Assembly (NCBI RefSeq): GCF_002284565.1
Contig: NZ_NPKI01000001.1
Coordinates: 1-64,000, forward strand
Direction of reading: 5' to 3'
Origin: Mesorhizobium mediterraneum
GTDB lineage: Bacteria; Pseudomonadota; Alphaproteobacteria; Rhizobiales; Rhizobiaceae
DNA: 64,000 nucleotides
The notes below the pieces were generated by a model. It worked only from the letters and a program-made list of their open reading frames with translations, searched no databases and was not told where the DNA came from. A program made the translations under genes and the position numbers. Shown in pieces: positions 16,591-26,630 of this stretch (position 1 is its first letter; the number at the start of each line of letters is the position of its first letter).

Positions 16591-17838
16591 TCACTTCCGC
16601 CCCCATGCTTTGTGTATCAGCGAGACAATCTCGCTATTGACTGCGTTGAGGGACTCCATCGCACGGTCATACGTTGAACGCGTGAACTGGCTGCGCTCAA
16701 CCTCATAAAGGGTCTGCTTGGTAATACCGGCATCAGATATGGCGGTGGACTTAACCATCTGATTGGTGAGCATCCGCTTGTTGAACATCGCCTGCATGAA
16801 ACCAACCATCTGTGCCTGCGGCCCGTCCATCGGCTCGTATCTCGTCACCAGATAGCGGAACCACTTCAGCCGGACTTTCGCCCCGACCCCCTTTATCGAC
16901 TGCAAGATCCCGCCAAGCATGAGCAGGAACTGGCTCATCGACATGATGTCGAGCATCTGCGGATGGACCGTGATAAGAACAGATGTGGAGGCTGTCAGCG
17001 CGGTGAGCGTGAGATAGCCGAGCTGAGGAGGGCAATCGATCACAACCACGTCATATTGATCGTCGACCTCTTTAAGGGCCTGCGTAATGCGGGTGAAGAA
17101 CATACGCCCTTCAGGGGAATTTTTGTTCGAAGCCGCTAGTGGTGTCTCGTACTCGTATTCCTGGAGTTCGAGGTTCGCCGGGACGATGTCGAGCCCCGGA
17201 AAATTCGTCGGTTGAATCACGTCCTTGATCGAGCTGCGTTGATCATCGTAGCGAAGCGCCTCGAAAAGCGACGGATTCTTGTCAAGTTCGGGCTGCATCC
17301 CATGAAGAGCAGTGAGTGAAGCCTGTGGGTCGAGGTCGATCGCAAGGACACGATGGCCAGTGAGAGCGAGGTACTGGGCAAGATGGGCCGTGGTGGTTGT
17401 CTTTCCACTCCCACCTTTGAAATTCACAACGGAGATAACTTGAAGGCCTTCGCCGCCGCGCCGGTGAGGCACATAGCGCTTGAAATCAGTTCTGCCGTGT
17501 TTGTCGAGGAAGGCGCGCAACTCCATCATCTGCGCCGCCGTGTACGAGCGGCGGCCGGACTGTGATACGAGCGGCTCCGGCCCCTTTCCCTCAAGATGTA
17601 GTTTCTTGATATGGTTTTGCGTCACGCCAAGAAAATCGGCAACCTCGGCCGAGGAAAACAGCCGAAGGCCTTTCTCAGCATCCGGCGGATACTGCTCCAG
17701 GCGCAGCATGTTGAGCTTGTCCGAGATGAGTTCACCCTGCTGGAGAATCTCCTCGTCAAAGTCTATGTCGAGGTCGAAAGTCTGCGCCACGTTCAATTTC
17801 ACCGCCCCCACTTGGGAATAACGCTTTTCCGGGTCCAT
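16591..17838 (-). CDS. repA: RepA partition ATPase
   Basis: A 415-residue ParA-family ATPase, first gene of the repABC operon, which drives plasmid partition and represses the operon. An N-terminal MerR-like DNA-binding segment (FSSAEVADFLGVTQNHIKKLHLEGKGPEP, about 61-90) precedes the deviant Walker A box KGGSGKTT (141-148). LAIDLDPQASLTALHG and VVVIDCPPQLGYLTLTA follow, and the C-terminal region ends HKAWGRK. It is read away from traI. The shared upstream region carries two tra-box-like dyads, so quorum sensing may raise copy number as known for Ti plasmids (inference). Confidence 0.95.
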   Translation of the reverse strand: MDPEKRYSQVGAVKLNVAQTFDLDIDFDEEILQQGELISDKLNMLRLEQYPPDAEKGLRLFSSAEVADFLGVTQNHIKKLHLEGKGPEPLVSQSGRRSYTAAQMMELRAFLDKHGRTDFKRYVPHRRGGEGLQVISVVNFKGGSGKTTTTAHLAQYLALTGHRVLAIDLDPQASLTALHGMQPELDKNPSLFEALRYDDQRSSIKDVIQPTNFPGLDIVPANLELQEYEYETPLAASNKNSPEGRMFFTRITQALKEVDDQYDVVVIDCPPQLGYLTLTALTASTSVLITVHPQMLDIMSMSQFLLMLGGILQSIKGVGAKVRLKWFRYLVTRYEPMDGPQAQMVGFMQAMFNKRMLTNQMVKSTAISDAGITKQTLYEVERSQFTRSTYDRAMESLNAVNSEIVSLIHKAWGRK

Positions 17839-18001
17839 ATGGCAGGAAAGCGTGATTACTATGTGCGATTCGACGGTAGCCGCAAGGCGTTTTTGGTTAA
17901 TGAGAAGTTAACATGTTGCGGGACCATTCACGCCCAGACCGGATTCTCCAATGGTTATCCGTAAGTTAGGTCGATTCCCGCTGTTCGCGACCGTGGGCAT
18001 G

Positions 18002-18019
18002 AAATGCAGATTTGCACCT
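18002..18019. promoter_or_regulatory. tra box (TraR-binding site), repA-proximal
   Basis: AAATGCAGATTTGCACCT has the core TGCAGATTTGCA (18005-18016), close to the Ti-plasmid tra box consensus ATGTGCAGATCTGCACAT (about 14 of 18 positions). It lies between the divergent repA and traI genes, as tra boxes do in Ti plasmids, and could let TraR activate repABC as well as traI. Confidence 0.75.
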
Positions 18020-18090
18020 CTTCATCAACACTTTAGCCCCTGCCTGCTCTCGAATTTCCGTAGCTAGACCGTCGATTCGGCAGAATCACC

Positions 18091-18108
18091 GGCTGCAAAT
18101 CTGCACGT
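18091..18108. promoter_or_regulatory. tra box (TraR-binding site), traI-proximal
   Basis: GGCTGCAAATCTGCACGT contains TGCAAATCTGCA (18094-18105), the complement form of the core found 89 bases away. The centre lies about 68 bases upstream of the traI ATG, a plausible distance for a class II activator site just upstream of the traI-trb promoter. Confidence 0.75.
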
Positions 18109-18166
18109 AGGCACACGCCCAACGAGGTGTTTTGTCTCCGCATGACGTGTTCATGCGGAGATCATA

Positions 18167-18799
18167 ATGCGGATACTGACCGTCTCGCCCGACCTTTACG
18201 GCCGCCATCAAAATTTTCTGAAGCAGATGTACCGTCTTCGCGCAGCGGTGTTCGGCGGCCGTCTCGAATGGGACGTCTCTGTGACCGCGGGGGAAGAGCG
18301 CGATCGCTACGATGATTTTAAGCCGACCTACGTTCTGGCAGTTAATGAGCCTGGGATGGTCGCCGGTTGCGCCCGTCTTCTTCCGGCTTCCGGGCCGACG
18401 ATGCTCAAGTACATATTTCCCGAACTGCTCGAAAAGGGTTCTCTGAACCCACATCCAGAAATGGTCGAAAGTTCGCGCTTCTGTGTCGACACGTCCCAGA
18501 CCGCGGGCAGGGAAGGGGGCCAATTACATCTTGTGACACGCACCTTGTTCGCCGGCATCATCGAATGGTCGATGGCGAATGGTTACAGCGAGATCGTCAC
18601 CGCGACCGATCTCCGCTTCGAGCGGATCCTCAAACGTGCCGGCTGGCCGATGCGACGGCTCGGCGAACCTGCAGCAATCGGCGACACGATGGCGGTTGCC
18701 GGAAGCCTTCCAGCCGATCGCGAGCGCTTTGAGCAGGTCTGTCCTCCCGGCTACCGTTCGATAATCTCCGACGGCGCACCGATCAGGAGCGCCGCGTGA
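18167..18799 (+). CDS. traI: Acyl-homoserine-lactone synthase TraI
   Basis: A 210-residue LuxI-family enzyme making an N-acyl-homoserine lactone from S-adenosylmethionine and an acyl carrier protein. Conserved residues are in place: R25, F29 and W35 (YRLRAAVFGGRLEWD), D46 and D49, R70 (GCARLLP), E101 and R104 (VESSRFCVD). The ATG at 18167 has GCGGAG 6 bases upstream. First gene of the traI-trb operon, divergent from repABC and downstream of tra boxes, giving the usual positive feedback through TraR. The acyl chain is probably 3-oxo-C8 by analogy to Ti plasmids, but sequence alone does not prove it. Confidence 0.93.
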   Translation: MRILTVSPDLYGRHQNFLKQMYRLRAAVFGGRLEWDVSVTAGEERDRYDDFKPTYVLAVNEPGMVAGCARLLPASGPTMLKYIFPELLEKGSLNPHPEMVESSRFCVDTSQTAGREGGQLHLVTRTLFAGIIEWSMANGYSEIVTATDLRFERILKRAGWPMRRLGEPAAIGDTMAVAGSLPADRERFEQVCPPGYRSIISDGAPIRSAA

Positions 18800-19767
18800 C
18801 CCAACTCCGCTCGCATTCGCGTCTCGTCCGCAAACTTCAGGAAGCTCTCGGCGACCATCTCTGCGTCGCGCTCGATGACGCGACGGTTGTCGAGATCATG
18901 CTCAACCCCGATGGCAAGCTCTTCATCGAACGCCTGGGTCATGGCGTCACCCCGGCCGGCGCACTGAGCCCTGCCGCGGCGGAGGTGATCATCGGCAGCG
19001 TCGCCCATGCGCTACAATCCGAGGCCGACGACGAGCAGCCGATCATCTCCGGCGAACTGCCGATCGGCGGGCACCGTTTCGAGGGCTTGCTGCCGCCCGT
19101 CGTTTCCGGACCGGCCTTCACGATCCGGCGGCGCGCGTCGCGGCTGATCCCGCTTTGCGACTACGTAAAGTCGAAGGTTATGACCGAGGCGCAGGCCTCT
19201 GTCCTGCGCAGCGCGATCGCCTCTCGCATGAACATCGTGATCTCCGGCGGCACGGGCTCGGGCAAGACGACCCTTGCCAATGCGGTTATCGCCGAAATCG
19301 TCGCCAATGCGCCGGACGATCGGATCGTCATCCTGGAAGACACCGCCGAGATCCAATGCGCCGCCGAAAACGCGGTATCGCTTCACACAAGCGACACCGT
19401 CGACATGGCGCGGCTTCTCAAGAGCACCATGCGATTGCGGCCTGACCGAATCATTGTCGGCGAGGTCCGCGACGGCGCGGCGCTCACGCTGCTCAAGGCG
19501 TGGAACACCGGGCACCCGGGCGGCGTCACCACCATTCACTCGAACACGGCAATGTCGGCCCTGCGCCGGCTCGAGCAGCTGACCGCGGAAGCGAGCCAGC
19601 AACCCATGCAGGAGGTGATCGGAGAGGCCGTCGATCTTGTCGTTTCCATCGAACGGACGGGGAGGGGGAGGCGGGTCCGCGAGGTTATCCACGTCGAGGG
19701 CTTCAGCAACTCCCGATACCGGACCGAACACTACGCCCAGATCGATGAGGACAGCCATGTCGCGTAA
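18796..19767 (+). CDS. trbB: TrbB, type IV secretion ATPase (VirB11-like)
   Basis: A 323-residue hexameric secretion ATPase at the cytoplasmic base of the mating channel. Walker A is GGTGSGKTT (151-159), the Asp box and Walker B region are [12 protein letters not shown] and [17 protein letters not shown], and the His box is [11 protein letters not shown]. It starts at GTG 18796, overlapping the traI stop by 4 bases, so translation is coupled. First of eleven trb genes in the usual order B-C-D-E-J-K-L-F-G-H-I. Confidence 0.95.
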   Translation: MTQLRSHSRLVRKLQEALGDHLCVALDDATVVEIMLNPDGKLFIERLGHGVTPAGALSPAAAEVIIGSVAHALQSEADDEQPIISGELPIGGHRFEGLLPPVVSGPAFTIRRRASRLIPLCDYVKSKVMTEAQASVLRSAIASRMNIVISGGTGSGKTTLANAVIAEIVANAPDDRIVILEDTAEIQCAAENAVSLHTSDTVDMARLLKSTMRLRPDRIIVGEVRDGAALTLLKAWNTGHPGGVTTIHSNTAMSALRRLEQLTAEASQQPMQEVIGEAVDLVVSIERTGRGRRVREVIHVEGFSNSRYRTEHYAQIDEDSHVA

Positions 19768-20134
19768 GACACAAATCACTTGGGCCTTTGCGGCGCTGGC
19801 CGCCCTTTCTTGCGTCAGCCTGGCCGATCCGGCCCTTGCCTCTTCGGGCGGCGGCCTGCCCTGGGAATCTCCCCTGCAGCAGATCCAGCAGTCCATCACC
19901 GGTCCGGTGGCTGGCTTCATTGCGCTCGCCGCCGTCGCGATCGCCGGTGGCATGCTGATCTTCGGCGGCGAGCTCAACGACTTCGCGCGGCGGCTCGTCT
20001 ATGTCGTGCTCGTCGCTGGCATCCTGCTCGGCGCCACTCAGATCGTCGCCCTGTTCGGCGCTACGGGCGCCTCGATCGGAGAGGCGCCGTCACAGGCCTC
20101 GATTGCAGCGGCAGGGGAGGGGGCCGATGGCTGA
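19757..20134 (+). CDS. trbC: TrbC pilin precursor
   Basis: A 125-residue prepilin (VirB2-like). An N-terminal signal peptide (residues 1-28, ending near ADPALASS) is followed by a short segment and two hydrophobic helices ([19 protein letters not shown] and [23 protein letters not shown]). In related systems TrbC is processed and cyclised by the TraF peptidase, also encoded in this window. The ATG at 19757 overlaps the trbB end by 11 bases. Confidence 0.92.
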   Translation: MSRKTQITWAFAALAALSCVSLADPALASSGGGLPWESPLQQIQQSITGPVAGFIALAAVAIAGGMLIFGGELNDFARRLVYVVLVAGILLGATQIVALFGATGASIGEAPSQASIAAAGEGADG

Positions 20135-20426
20135 GTCAGGCGCCAATCTCGCGCGCTCGCGCGTGCACAGAGCGCTTTCGCGCCCCAACCTCCTCATGGG
20201 AGCAGACCGGGAACTGGTTCTGCTTACCGGCCTCGCTTCGGTGATCCTGATCTTCGTCGTGCTGACCTGGTATGCCGCGCTCTTCGGCGTCGCGATCTGG
20301 CTGCTCGCCGTCGCGGCCCTTCGCATGATGGCGAAGTCCGATCCCATGATGCGGCGGGTTTACATCCGTCACATCTCGTACAAGCCGTACTATCGGGCCA
20401 CATCGACGCCATGGCGCAGGTTTTGA
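20127..20426 (+). CDS. trbD: TrbD inner-membrane protein
   Basis: A 99-residue VirB3-like protein. A short basic N-terminus ([20 protein letters not shown]) leads into a hydrophobic hairpin (about 32-67) and then the conserved tail [20 protein letters not shown]. The ATG overlaps the trbC stop by 8 bases. It works with TrbE at the inner membrane. Confidence 0.92.
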   Translation: MAESGANLARSRVHRALSRPNLLMGADRELVLLTGLASVILIFVVLTWYAALFGVAIWLLAVAALRMMAKSDPMMRRVYIRHISYKPYYRATSTPWRRF

Positions 20427-20433
20427 GGCGCTC

Positions 20434-22902
20434 ATGGTCGCACTCAAGACTTTCCGCCAATCTGGACCATCCTTCGCCGATCTCGTTCCCTACGCAGGTC
20501 TCGTCGACAACGGCGTGATCCTGCTGAAGGACGGTTCGCTGATGGCCGGCTGGTATTTTGCCGGCCCCGACAGTGAGAGTTCGACGGACGCCGAGCGCAA
20601 CGAGGTCTCGCGGCAGATCAACACCATTCTCGCGCGCCTTGGATCGGGGTGGATGATCCAGGTCGAAGCCGTGCGGGTGCCGACTTCCGATTACCCCGAC
20701 GAAGCTGAGTGCCATTTCCCCGACCCAGTCACGCGGGCCATCGACTTCGAGAGACGGCTCCACTTCCAGCGAGAAAGCGGACACTTCGAGAGCCGGCATG
20801 CGCTCATCCTGACGTGGCGGCCGCCGGAGCCGCGGCGATCTGGCCTCGCACGCTATGTCTATTCCGATCCGGCAAGCCGATCGGCATCCTATGCGGTGAC
20901 AACGCTCGACACGTTCCGCGCCTCGATCCGCGAGATCGAGCAATATCTCGGCAATGTCGTCTCCATTCAGCGGATGGCGACGCGCGAGGCGGACGAGAGA
21001 GGCGGATTTCGGGTCGCCCGCTATGACGAGCTGCTCCAGTTCGTCCGCTTCTGCATCACAGGCGAAAACCATCCTCTTCGTCTGCCGGACATCCCGATGT
21101 ATCTCGACTGGCTGGTCACGGCCGAGCTGCAGCACGGCCTGACCCCGCTTGTGGAGAACCGCTTCCTCGGGGTTGTCGCAATCGACGGCCTGCCGGCGGA
21201 GAGCTGGCCGGGCATCCTCAACGCGCTCGATCTGATGCCGCTGACCTATCGCTGGTCATCGCGCTTCGTCTTTCTTGACGAGCAGGAGGCACGGCAGAAG
21301 CTGGAGCGGACCCGCAAGAAATGGCAGCAGAAGGTGCGGCCGTTCTTCGACCAGCTCTTTCAGACCCAGAGCCGCTCGGTCGACCAGGACGCCATGATGA
21401 TGGTGGCCGAGACGGAGGACGCCATCGCCGAGGCCTCCTCCCAGCTCGTCGCCTACGGCTACTACACGCCGGTGATCGTCCTGTTCGATGAAGCGCAGGC
21501 TCGGCTTCAGGAAAAGTGCGAGGCGATCCGCCGTCTCATCCAGGCCGAGGGGTTTGGGGCGCGCATTGAAACGCTGAATGCGACCGACGCCTTCCTTGGA
21601 AGCCTGCCCGGCGTCTCCTACGCCAATATCCGGGAGCCGTTGATCAACACGTGCAATCTTGCCGACCTCATCCCGTTGAACTCGGTCTGGTCGGGCAGCC
21701 CGGTGGCGCCTTGCCCTTTCTATCCGCCCGGCTCGCCACCGCTCGTGCAGGTCGCGAGCGGGAGCACACCGTTCCGCCTGAACCTGCATGTGGACGACGT
21801 CGGCCACACGCTGGTGTTCGGACCGACGGGGTCGGGCAAGTCGACGCTGCTGGCGCTGATCGCCGCACAGTTCCGGCGCTATGCCGGCGCCCAGGTCTTC
21901 GCCTTCGACAAGGGTCGCTCCATGCTGCCGCTGACGCTCGGACTCGGCGGCGATCACTACGAGATCGGCGGGGATGCTACCGGGGGAGGGGAGGGGGCTT
22001 CGCCGGCGCTCGCCTTCTGCCCGCTCGCAGAGCTCTCCAGCGACGGCGACCGCGCGTGGGCGGCCGAGTGGATCGAAACGCTTGTCGCGCTGCAGGGCGT
22101 CAGCGTCACGCCGGACTATCGCAACGCCATCTCCCGGCAGATCGGTTTGATGGCGCAGTCGCGCGGTCGCTCGCTCTCGGACTTCGTCTCCGGCGTGCAG
22201 ATGCGCGAGATCAAGGATGCCTTGCACCACTACACGGTCGACGGCCCCATGGGGCAGCTTCTCGACGCCGAGGAGGACGGTCTGTCACTCAGGGCGTTCC
22301 AGTGCTTTGAGGTGGAAGAGCTCATGAACATGGGCGAACGCAACCTCGTACCCGTCCTGACCTATCTCTTTCGTCGCATCGAGAACCGCCTGACAGGAGC
22401 GCCCAGCCTCATCGTGCTCGACGAGGCCTGGCTGATGCTCGGGCATCCGACCTTCCGCGACAAGATCAGGGAATGGCTGAAGGTGCTGCGCAAGGCGAAC
22501 TGCGCCGTCGTCCTCGCAACGCAGTCCATCTCCGACGCCGAACGCTCCGGCATCATCGACGTCTTGAAGGAAAGCTGCCCGACGAAGATCTGCCTTCCCA
22601 ACGGCGCTGCGCGCGAGACGGGAACGCGCGAGTTCTACGAGCGGATCGGCTTCAACGAACGGCAGATCGAGATCGTCGCGACGGCTCTGCCGAAACGCGA
22701 ATACTACGTCGCCTCGCCGGAAGGCCGCAGGCTGTTCGACATGGCGCTCGGTCCTGTCGCCCTCTCCTTTGTCGGAGCGTCCGGCAAGGAGGACCTCAAG
22801 CAGATCCGTGCCCTTCATTCCAAGCATGGGGCCGCGTGGCCCCTCGAATGGCTCCAACAGAGGGGGATTGCCGATGTCGCATCATTCTTTCCCAAAGCGT
22901 AG
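20434..22902 (+). CDS. trbE: TrbE, type IV secretion ATPase (VirB4-like)
   Basis: An 822-residue VirB4-family ATPase that energises channel assembly and pilin handling. The N-terminal domain begins TFRQSGPSFADLVPYAGLVDNGVI. Walker A is FGPTGSGKST (near 465) and Walker B is LIVLDEAWLMLG (near 655), followed by the family motif VVLATQSISDAERSGIIDVL. Full length and intact, 7 bases after trbD. Confidence 0.95.
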   Translation: MVALKTFRQSGPSFADLVPYAGLVDNGVILLKDGSLMAGWYFAGPDSESSTDAERNEVSRQINTILARLGSGWMIQVEAVRVPTSDYPDEAECHFPDPVTRAIDFERRLHFQRESGHFESRHALILTWRPPEPRRSGLARYVYSDPASRSASYAVTTLDTFRASIREIEQYLGNVVSIQRMATREADERGGFRVARYDELLQFVRFCITGENHPLRLPDIPMYLDWLVTAELQHGLTPLVENRFLGVVAIDGLPAESWPGILNALDLMPLTYRWSSRFVFLDEQEARQKLERTRKKWQQKVRPFFDQLFQTQSRSVDQDAMMMVAETEDAIAEASSQLVAYGYYTPVIVLFDEAQARLQEKCEAIRRLIQAEGFGARIETLNATDAFLGSLPGVSYANIREPLINTCNLADLIPLNSVWSGSPVAPCPFYPPGSPPLVQVASGSTPFRLNLHVDDVGHTLVFGPTGSGKSTLLALIAAQFRRYAGAQVFAFDKGRSMLPLTLGLGGDHYEIGGDATGGGEGASPALAFCPLAELSSDGDRAWAAEWIETLVALQGVSVTPDYRNAISRQIGLMAQSRGRSLSDFVSGVQMREIKDALHHYTVDGPMGQLLDAEEDGLSLRAFQCFEVEELMNMGERNLVPVLTYLFRRIENRLTGAPSLIVLDEAWLMLGHPTFRDKIREWLKVLRKANCAVVLATQSISDAERSGIIDVLKESCPTKICLPNGAARETGTREFYERIGFNERQIEIVATALPKREYYVASPEGRRLFDMALGPVALSFVGASGKEDLKQIRALHSKHGAAWPLEWLQQRGIADVASFFPKA

Positions 22903-23683
22903 CACCCGTGCCGCAGTTGCCGCGGCGCTGATACTGGGCACTGCCGTAGCGCCGCCGGTCGCGCATGCCGGCGGCATGACGGGGCAAGCAACTGAATGGA
23001 CCCAGCTTGCAAACAATGCCGAGCTTGTCAGCCTCGTCGGCAAGTCGGCCGAGCAGGTCAACAACCAGATCAAGCAGATCACCCAGCTCGCCGAGCAAAT
23101 CCAGAACCAGCTCAATATCTACAACAACCTGCTGCAGAACACCGCGCAGCTGCCCAACCATATCTGGGGCCAGGCCGAGAACGACCTGAAGAGCCTGCAG
23201 AACGTCGTAGCGCAAGGGCAGGGCGTCGCCTTTTCGATGGGCAATATCGATGACGTTTTGAAACAGCGCTTCCAGAGCTTCGCCGACATGAAGAGCAACC
23301 TGCCGGATGGCACAAGTTTTTCGTCGACCTACCAGAGCTGGTCAGACACCAACCGCGACACGATCGCCGGAACGCTGAAGGCAGCGAACCTCACCGCGGA
23401 GCAGTTCTCGAGCGAGGAATCCACCATGTCCTCGCTGCGCTCAATGTCGGAATCGGCCGACGGCCAGATGAAGGCGCTGCAGGTCGGCCATCAGATCGCC
23501 ACCCAGCAGGTCGCGCAGATGCAGAAGCTGCGCGGGCTCGTCTCGCAGCAGATGACCATGATGGGCACGTGGTTCCAGTCCGAACAGGCGAGACAGGACC
23601 TCGCCGAGGCCCGCCGCGAGCAGTTCTTCAACGCGCCCAACCGCGATATCCGCAGCGGTCAGACGATGGAGCCCCGCTGGTGA
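22874..23683 (+). CDS. trbJ: TrbJ, VirB5-like protein
   Basis: A 269-residue exported protein with a signal peptide (about 1-30, cleavage near VAHAGG). A Gln/Asn-rich helical body follows (VNNQIKQITQLAEQIQNQLNIYNNLL), ending in NRDIRSGQTMEPRW. VirB5-like proteins sit at the pilus tip or bridge the periplasm. It overlaps trbE by 29 bases. The C-terminal sequence R-x-I/V-RSGQxMxPRW recurs at the end of TrbK. Confidence 0.92.
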   Translation: MSHHSFPKRSTRAAVAAALILGTAVAPPVAHAGGMTGQATEWTQLANNAELVSLVGKSAEQVNNQIKQITQLAEQIQNQLNIYNNLLQNTAQLPNHIWGQAENDLKSLQNVVAQGQGVAFSMGNIDDVLKQRFQSFADMKSNLPDGTSFSSTYQSWSDTNRDTIAGTLKAANLTAEQFSSEESTMSSLRSMSESADGQMKALQVGHQIATQQVAQMQKLRGLVSQQMTMMGTWFQSEQARQDLAEARREQFFNAPNRDIRSGQTMEPRW

Positions 23684-23892
23684 GCCCGCGCCTTCTCATC
23701 GCCCTCGCGGTGTTCGTCGCCTTCGGCGCCGGCATGATGTTGTGGGTAGTCGTGCAACCGAACGCCACGACTGAAACGCCGGCGGCGGCGTCGAGCTCTG
23801 GTGCTGCGCGTCAAGAGCACCGGGAGCGCTTTTTCGGCGGCGATCCGGATCGCGATGTGCGCAGCGGGCAGGAAATGAAGCCGCGATGGTGA
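23680..23892 (+). CDS. trbK: TrbK small membrane protein
   Basis: A 70-residue protein starting at GTG 23680, overlapping the trbJ stop by 4 bases. One N-terminal hydrophobic segment (LLIALAVFVAFGAGMMLWVVV) acts as anchor or signal. There is no lipobox cysteine, unlike RP4 TrbK. The C-terminus [13 protein letters not shown] copies the end of TrbJ. In relatives TrbK contributes to entry exclusion rather than transfer itself. Confidence 0.85.
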   Translation: MSPRLLIALAVFVAFGAGMMLWVVVQPNATTETPAAASSSGAARQEHRERFFGGDPDRDVRSGQEMKPRW

Positions 23893-25085
23893 TTGTCCGC
23901 CCCTCCCGCGCGTTTGAGGCGCTGTTCATCGTCATCGCCATCGTGCTGCTCGCGAGCGCGCCGGCGCTTGCACAGCAAGGTTCGGTCCTAACAACACTGG
24001 AGAACCAGGTCGTCACCGCCGCAAAGGGCTGGGAGACGACGGTCATGGACGCGGCACGCTCGCTGTTCTGGATTCTCGCCAGCATCGAAGTTGGGATCGC
24101 CGCGGTCTGGCTGGCGATTAACGCGGCCAGCCTCGACGCTTGGTTCGCCGAGCTGGTGCGCCGGGTCATGTTCATCGGCCTCTTCGCCTTCATCCTCGAT
24201 CAGGGACCGGCCTTCGCCAAGGCCGTGGTCGACAGCCTGTTCCAGATCGGCGCCGGCGGCGGCTCGGCTTCGCCGGCGAACATTTTTGATGCCGGCATTC
24301 GCGTTGCATCCAAGATGTCCGAGCAGGCGCAGTTCGGCCTGTTCGAGGACAACGCGCTCGCCATCGCCGCGGTCTTCGCAATGGTCGTTGTCGTCGTCTC
24401 CTTCTCTCTGGTGGCTGCGATCTTCGTGGCCGTCATGGTGGAGATGTATGTCGGGCTTCTGGCCGGGATGATCATGCTTGGACTGGGAGGCTCCTCCTAC
24501 ACCAAGGACTTCGCCGTCCGTTATCTGGTCTATGCCTTTTCCGTCGGCATGAAGTTGATGGCGCTGGTGATGATCGCCAAGATCGGCTCAGACATCCTGC
24601 TCGGCCTGGCCGAAGCGCCGACGGCGACCTCCGACCAGTTCATCACGACGCTCGCCATCGCAGGCATTTCGGTCGTCGTGTTCGTCATCGCCATGTACGT
24701 TCCCCCGATCGTGCAGGGGGTGGTCCAGGGCGCGTCGATCGCCGGCGGCATGGAAGCGATCCGGCACGGCGCGCAGGCCGCGACCTTCGCCGCCGGCGGT
24801 GCCTTCCTCGGCGCGAGCGCCGCGTCACGGGGCGCGCAGACGGCGAGCGACGCACGAGCTGGCGGGTCGTCGATGGCGGGTGCTGCACTGCGTGGCATGG
24901 CCTCTGGCATTGGCAACGCCGGATGGGCAGCCGGCTCGGCGGCCAAGGAAAAGGCGATCGCCTCGCCCGGCGCCTATGCGGGCTCTCTCCTGGGGCTTGC
25001 CAACGCCAAGCTCGACCAGAGCCGGCAATCGGGCGAGCGGACACCCTCTCGGCCTGTGCCGCCCCCGATCGATGACAGTAAGTAA
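23886..25085 (+). CDS. trbL: TrbL polytopic membrane protein (VirB6-like)
   Basis: A 399-residue inner-membrane channel component. It has a signal-like N-terminus ending near PALAQQG, then about five to six hydrophobic spans between residues 50 and 290, including [25 protein letters not shown] Gly/Ala/Ser-rich cytoplasmic tail (about 290-399) follows. It overlaps trbK by 7 bases. Confidence 0.93.
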   Translation: MVIVRPSRAFEALFIVIAIVLLASAPALAQQGSVLTTLENQVVTAAKGWETTVMDAARSLFWILASIEVGIAAVWLAINAASLDAWFAELVRRVMFIGLFAFILDQGPAFAKAVVDSLFQIGAGGGSASPANIFDAGIRVASKMSEQAQFGLFEDNALAIAAVFAMVVVVVSFSLVAAIFVAVMVEMYVGLLAGMIMLGLGGSSYTKDFAVRYLVYAFSVGMKLMALVMIAKIGSDILLGLAEAPTATSDQFITTLAIAGISVVVFVIAMYVPPIVQGVVQGASIAGGMEAIRHGAQAATFAAGGAFLGASAASRGAQTASDARAGGSSMAGAALRGMASGIGNAGWAAGSAAKEKAIASPGAYAGSLLGLANAKLDQSRQSGERTPSRPVPPPIDDSK

Positions 25086-25099
25086 GGAGACCGTTCGGC

Positions 25100-25762
25100 A
25101 TGGCCGCAGGCAATCCGCCCGAAAACCCTTATCTTGCCGCCCGACAGGAGTGGAACGAACGCTATGGCTCCTACGTCAAGGCCGCAGCCGCCTGGCGCCT
25201 GGTCGGGATCGCCGGCATGACCATGGCGGTGATCGGCTTTTCCTATGCGCTCTTCCAGAGCACGCAGGTCAAGCTGGTGCCGTACATCGTCGAGGTCGAC
25301 AAGCTCGGGACGGCCTCGAGCGCCGGCTTCCCGGAACAGATCGAGTATGCCGATTCCCGCGTCGTCAGGGCCACGCTCGGCAGCTTCGTCTCGAACTTCC
25401 GGAGCGTGACGCCGGATGCGGTCGTGCAGAAGCAGTATATCGATCGCACCTATTCGCATCTGAGAACCTCCGATCCGGCCACCGAGAAGGTCAACGCCTG
25501 GTTCCGCTCCTCCTCGCCGTTCGAGAAGGCGAAGACCGCGACGGTCGCCATAGAGGTGAACAACATCGTCGCGCTGTCCAACCAGAGCTACCAGATTGAC
25601 TGGACCGAGTTCGAACGCGACCGCAAGGGCAAGGAGACCGCCGTTCGGCGGTTCCGCGGCGTCGCCACCGTCACGCTTACGCCTCCACAGGACGAGGCCA
25701 TCATCCGCTTCAACCCGATCGGTCTCTATCTCCGCGACTTCGACTGGACTGCGCAGCTTTGA
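25100..25762 (+). CDS. trbF: TrbF, VirB8-like protein
   Basis: A 220-residue bitopic protein. The family start [15 protein letters not shown] is followed by one transmembrane helix (about 35-58, [22 protein letters not shown]) and a periplasmic VirB8-like domain carrying [22 protein letters not shown] and ending [12 protein letters not shown]. It nucleates assembly of the core channel. GGAGA lies about 10 bases before the ATG. Confidence 0.94.
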   Translation: MAAGNPPENPYLAARQEWNERYGSYVKAAAAWRLVGIAGMTMAVIGFSYALFQSTQVKLVPYIVEVDKLGTASSAGFPEQIEYADSRVVRATLGSFVSNFRSVTPDAVVQKQYIDRTYSHLRTSDPATEKVNAWFRSSSPFEKAKTATVAIEVNNIVALSNQSYQIDWTEFERDRKGKETAVRRFRGVATVTLTPPQDEAIIRFNPIGLYLRDFDWTAQL

Positions 25763-25778
25763 AAGGCATGGCCCGCAT

Positions 25779-26630
25779 ATGAACTTCAGAACCAAAATAG
25801 CCCGGGCCACGCTGAACGCCATCGTGATCGTATCCATCGCGATGGGGTCGCCCTTCCTCCTCTCTTCGGAAGCCCTCGCAGATGGGGTGACTGCCAATGA
25901 GGCGAAGGGCATCGGGATTTCCGGCCAGTGGCGTGGATCGCGCGGCCTTGTCACGAAAGGCGCGGACGGAAAGGTCGTCTTTCTCTACGGCGAGATCCAG
26001 CCCTCGGTCGTGTGCTCGCCGCTGCAGGTGTGCGATATCGAGCTTGAGGCCGGTGAGGCTGTGCGCGATGTTCTCGTCGGCGACACGGTCCGCTGGAAGA
26101 TCGAACCCGCGACCTCCGGGGCCGACGGCGGCCAGGCCGTCCACCTGATCGTCAAGCCCTCCGAGCCTGGCATCGTCACCTCGATGGTGGTGACGACCTC
26201 TCGACGCACCTATCACATCCAGCTCAAGTCGCATCAGGCGCAGTACATGGCCCGTGTCGGCTTCGAATATCCCGAGGACGTGTCCGCGAAGCTCGCCGAC
26301 ATAAACGCCCGCATGGAAGCGAGCACGATTCCGGGCGCCGGGGTTCCGGCCGAGCAGTTGCAGTTCGGCTATTCGATTTCGGGTCGCGCCGGATGGCGGC
26401 CCAGCCGCGTCTATAGCGATGGCATCAAGACTTACATCCAATTTCCACGCTCGATCTCCGGCCAGGACGCGCCGGTCCTCTTCGTCATCTCCGGCGGCCA
26501 GAACCGTATCGTCAACTATCGCATGAAGAACGATATGATGATCGTCGACTATCATGTCGATAAGGCTGTACTCGTCTCCGGCGTCGGCTGGAAACAGGAG
26601 AAGGTCACGATCCGGCGGGGAAGGCGGTGA
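25779..26630 (+). CDS. trbG: TrbG, VirB9-like protein
   Basis: A 283-residue periplasmic/outer-membrane core protein with a signal peptide (1-34, ending SSEALADG). An N-terminal VirB9 beta domain begins near [24 protein letters not shown]. The C-terminal VirB9 domain (about 190-283) carries [26 protein letters not shown] and [20 protein letters not shown]. It begins 16 bases after trbF and overlaps trbH by 4 bases. Confidence 0.94.
   Translation: MNFRTKIARATLNAIVIVSIAMGSPFLLSSEALADGVTANEAKGIGISGQWRGSRGLVTKGADGKVVFLYGEIQPSVVCSPLQVCDIELEAGEAVRDVLVGDTVRWKIEPATSGADGGQAVHLIVKPSEPGIVTSMVVTTSRRTYHIQLKSHQAQYMARVGFEYPEDVSAKLADINARMEASTIPGAGVPAEQLQFGYSISGRAGWRPSRVYSDGIKTYIQFPRSISGQDAPVLFVISGGQNRIVNYRMKNDMMIVDYHVDKAVLVSGVGWKQEKVTIRRGRR

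Noticed and set aside
17839..18001. Search for a parS site near repA
   Set aside because: GTTAA-containing palindromes such as AAGTTAACATG do not fit the 16-base GTTNNNNGCNNNNAAC pattern of repABC plasmids; none was found in the other rep gaps either.
19012..19977. Long minus-strand frame opposite trbB
   Set aside because: It is a shadow of trbB and trbC, created by high GC at third codon positions, and has no protein family features.
21256..22230. Minus-strand frame of 324 codons opposite trbE
   Set aside because: It mirrors the trbE coding frame; its Arg/Gly/Asp-rich composition is typical of an antisense shadow.
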